The notes below the pieces were generated by a model. The model had not been told where the DNA came from. It saw only the letters and a list, made by a program, of their open reading frames with translations, and did no database searches. Positions 63,459 to 64,000 of a DNA stretch of 64,000 bases are shown here, one piece after another. This DNA comes from Methanobacterium_D sp040373355 (lineage in GTDB: Archaea; Methanobacteriota; Methanobacteria; Methanobacteriales; Methanobacteriaceae), in the NCBI RefSeq assembly GCF_047495555.1, contig NZ_CP166866.1, forward strand, positions 558,001 to 622,000, written 5' to 3'. The translations under genes were made by a program, and so were the position numbers. The first letter of the stretch is position 1. Each line of letters begins with the position of its first letter.

Positions 63459-64000
63459 CTCCTTTATGCTTAATTAAGAAGATGGTATATCATAGATTAG
63501 GTTAATAAACATTAAAACAAAAAAATAAGCGTTTTAATAGGTTTTAATGTTATGCTGGAGTGTCTCAATCTGTTCTTTGATTCGATATACACATTATTAT
63601 TTTATTGTTAGTAATAACGTATTAATGTATTTGCTAACAACGAAACAATAAGTATTATTCATTTTTAAGGGAATTAATGAAAAAATAGGTAAAATGAAAT
63701 TATAAAAATACATAATGCGCTTTTTTATCTTTAAAGCTTAGAAATAATCAACTTAAAAGTGTATAAAATTTGATAAGATTACTATGTTTCTATTCTAAAA
63801 GTTAATATGAACAATGAACAAATAAAAAGTAAATATATTAACTCAAATAACATATTAAACAGTTTAAACTTTCTTAAGTCATTTTCCATACTCTAAATAA
63901 TTAAAATTAAAAAAGTTACATTTGAGTTTTTAAACTTTTGAAATTGTACAATGTGAAATTATTTTTATAGTATGGATATAAAATTTAAATTAAAATCATT
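63459..64000. other. Gene-free AT-rich region with inverted repeat upstream of the surface-protein gene
   Basis: About 540 bp without a convincing frame up to the window end. AACATTAAAAC (63508-63518) pairs exactly with GTTTTAATGTT (63541-63551), and a direct GTTTTAAT copy stands at 63531. This cluster is 50-90 bp before the surface-protein start and may be its operator. The rest is simple AT-rich sequence. Confidence 0.4.

Overview
The window comes from a mesophilic, AT-rich methanogenic archaeon of the order Methanobacteriales, most likely a Methanobacterium. The evidence is archaeal replication proteins (Orc1/Cdc6, DNA polymerase D small subunit, Hef, a GAN/RecJ-like nuclease), a Kae1-Bud32 fusion, methanogenesis marker protein 12, archaeal cobamide synthesis genes, GGTGAT/GGAGG ribosome binding sites, and an origin built from TTACACTTGAAA boxes of the Methanothermobacter mini-ORB type. 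No rRNA operon, CRISPR array, prophage or insertion sequence was seen.

Layout. 1-8.4 kb: the 3' end of a Rad3/DinG-type helicase, small stress and membrane genes, tRNA-Arg(TCG), hisF with an apparently duplicated promoter, a CARF-like regulator candidate, speB, an Ogg1-type glycosylase and a Ser-less S26-like protein. 8.4-18.2 kb: accessory genes (TMEM175 channel, AttH/CrtC-like lipocalin, iron-sulfur flavoprotein, GAF protein, DHA2 efflux pump, an eight-PAS histidine kinase). 18.3-25.3 kb: cyclophilin, argD, lysA-dapF, a second CARF-like candidate and cobJ. 25.8-33.4 kb: PolD small subunit, fucA, cbiG, an XRE/DUF2975 cassette, trkA and cbiB. 33.4-36.0 kb: a 2.5-kb gene-free replication origin read into cdc6. 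36-49.5 kb: housekeeping genes (pyrB, trmI, hef, aconitase-X, GAN, rps15, rdgB, kae1-bud32, cobT-like). 49.5-51.1 kb: a decayed spoIIM-like gene and a membrane/XRE cassette behind three 21-bp-spaced repeats. 51.2-60.1 kb: uppP, ilvE, tRNA-Val(TAC), an Mrr-like membrane protein, surE, marker 12, ilvC and ilvBN. 60.3-63.5 kb: a large DUF11-repeat surface protein.

How genes work together. cobJ, cbiG, cbiB and cobT-like are scattered cobamide genes; hisF, argD, lysA, dapF, ilvBNCE and pyrB serve amino-acid and pyrimidine synthesis; cdc6, DP1, Hef, GAN and Ogg cover replication and repair; UppP recycles the undecaprenyl carrier for pseudomurein.

Most interesting signals: (1) the origin, with 12 perfect mini-ORBs, several sharing a conserved ATGGATGTCT extension, around a very AT-rich gap; (2) nearly identical palindromic leaders in front of lysA and ilvC whose last hairpin runs into the Shine-Dalgarno sequence, part of a dispersed palindrome family; (3) a spoIIM-like frame interrupted by two in-frame TGA codons; (4) three phased repeats upstream of a membrane/XRE cassette; (5) two standalone CARF/winged-helix-like proteins without CRISPR.
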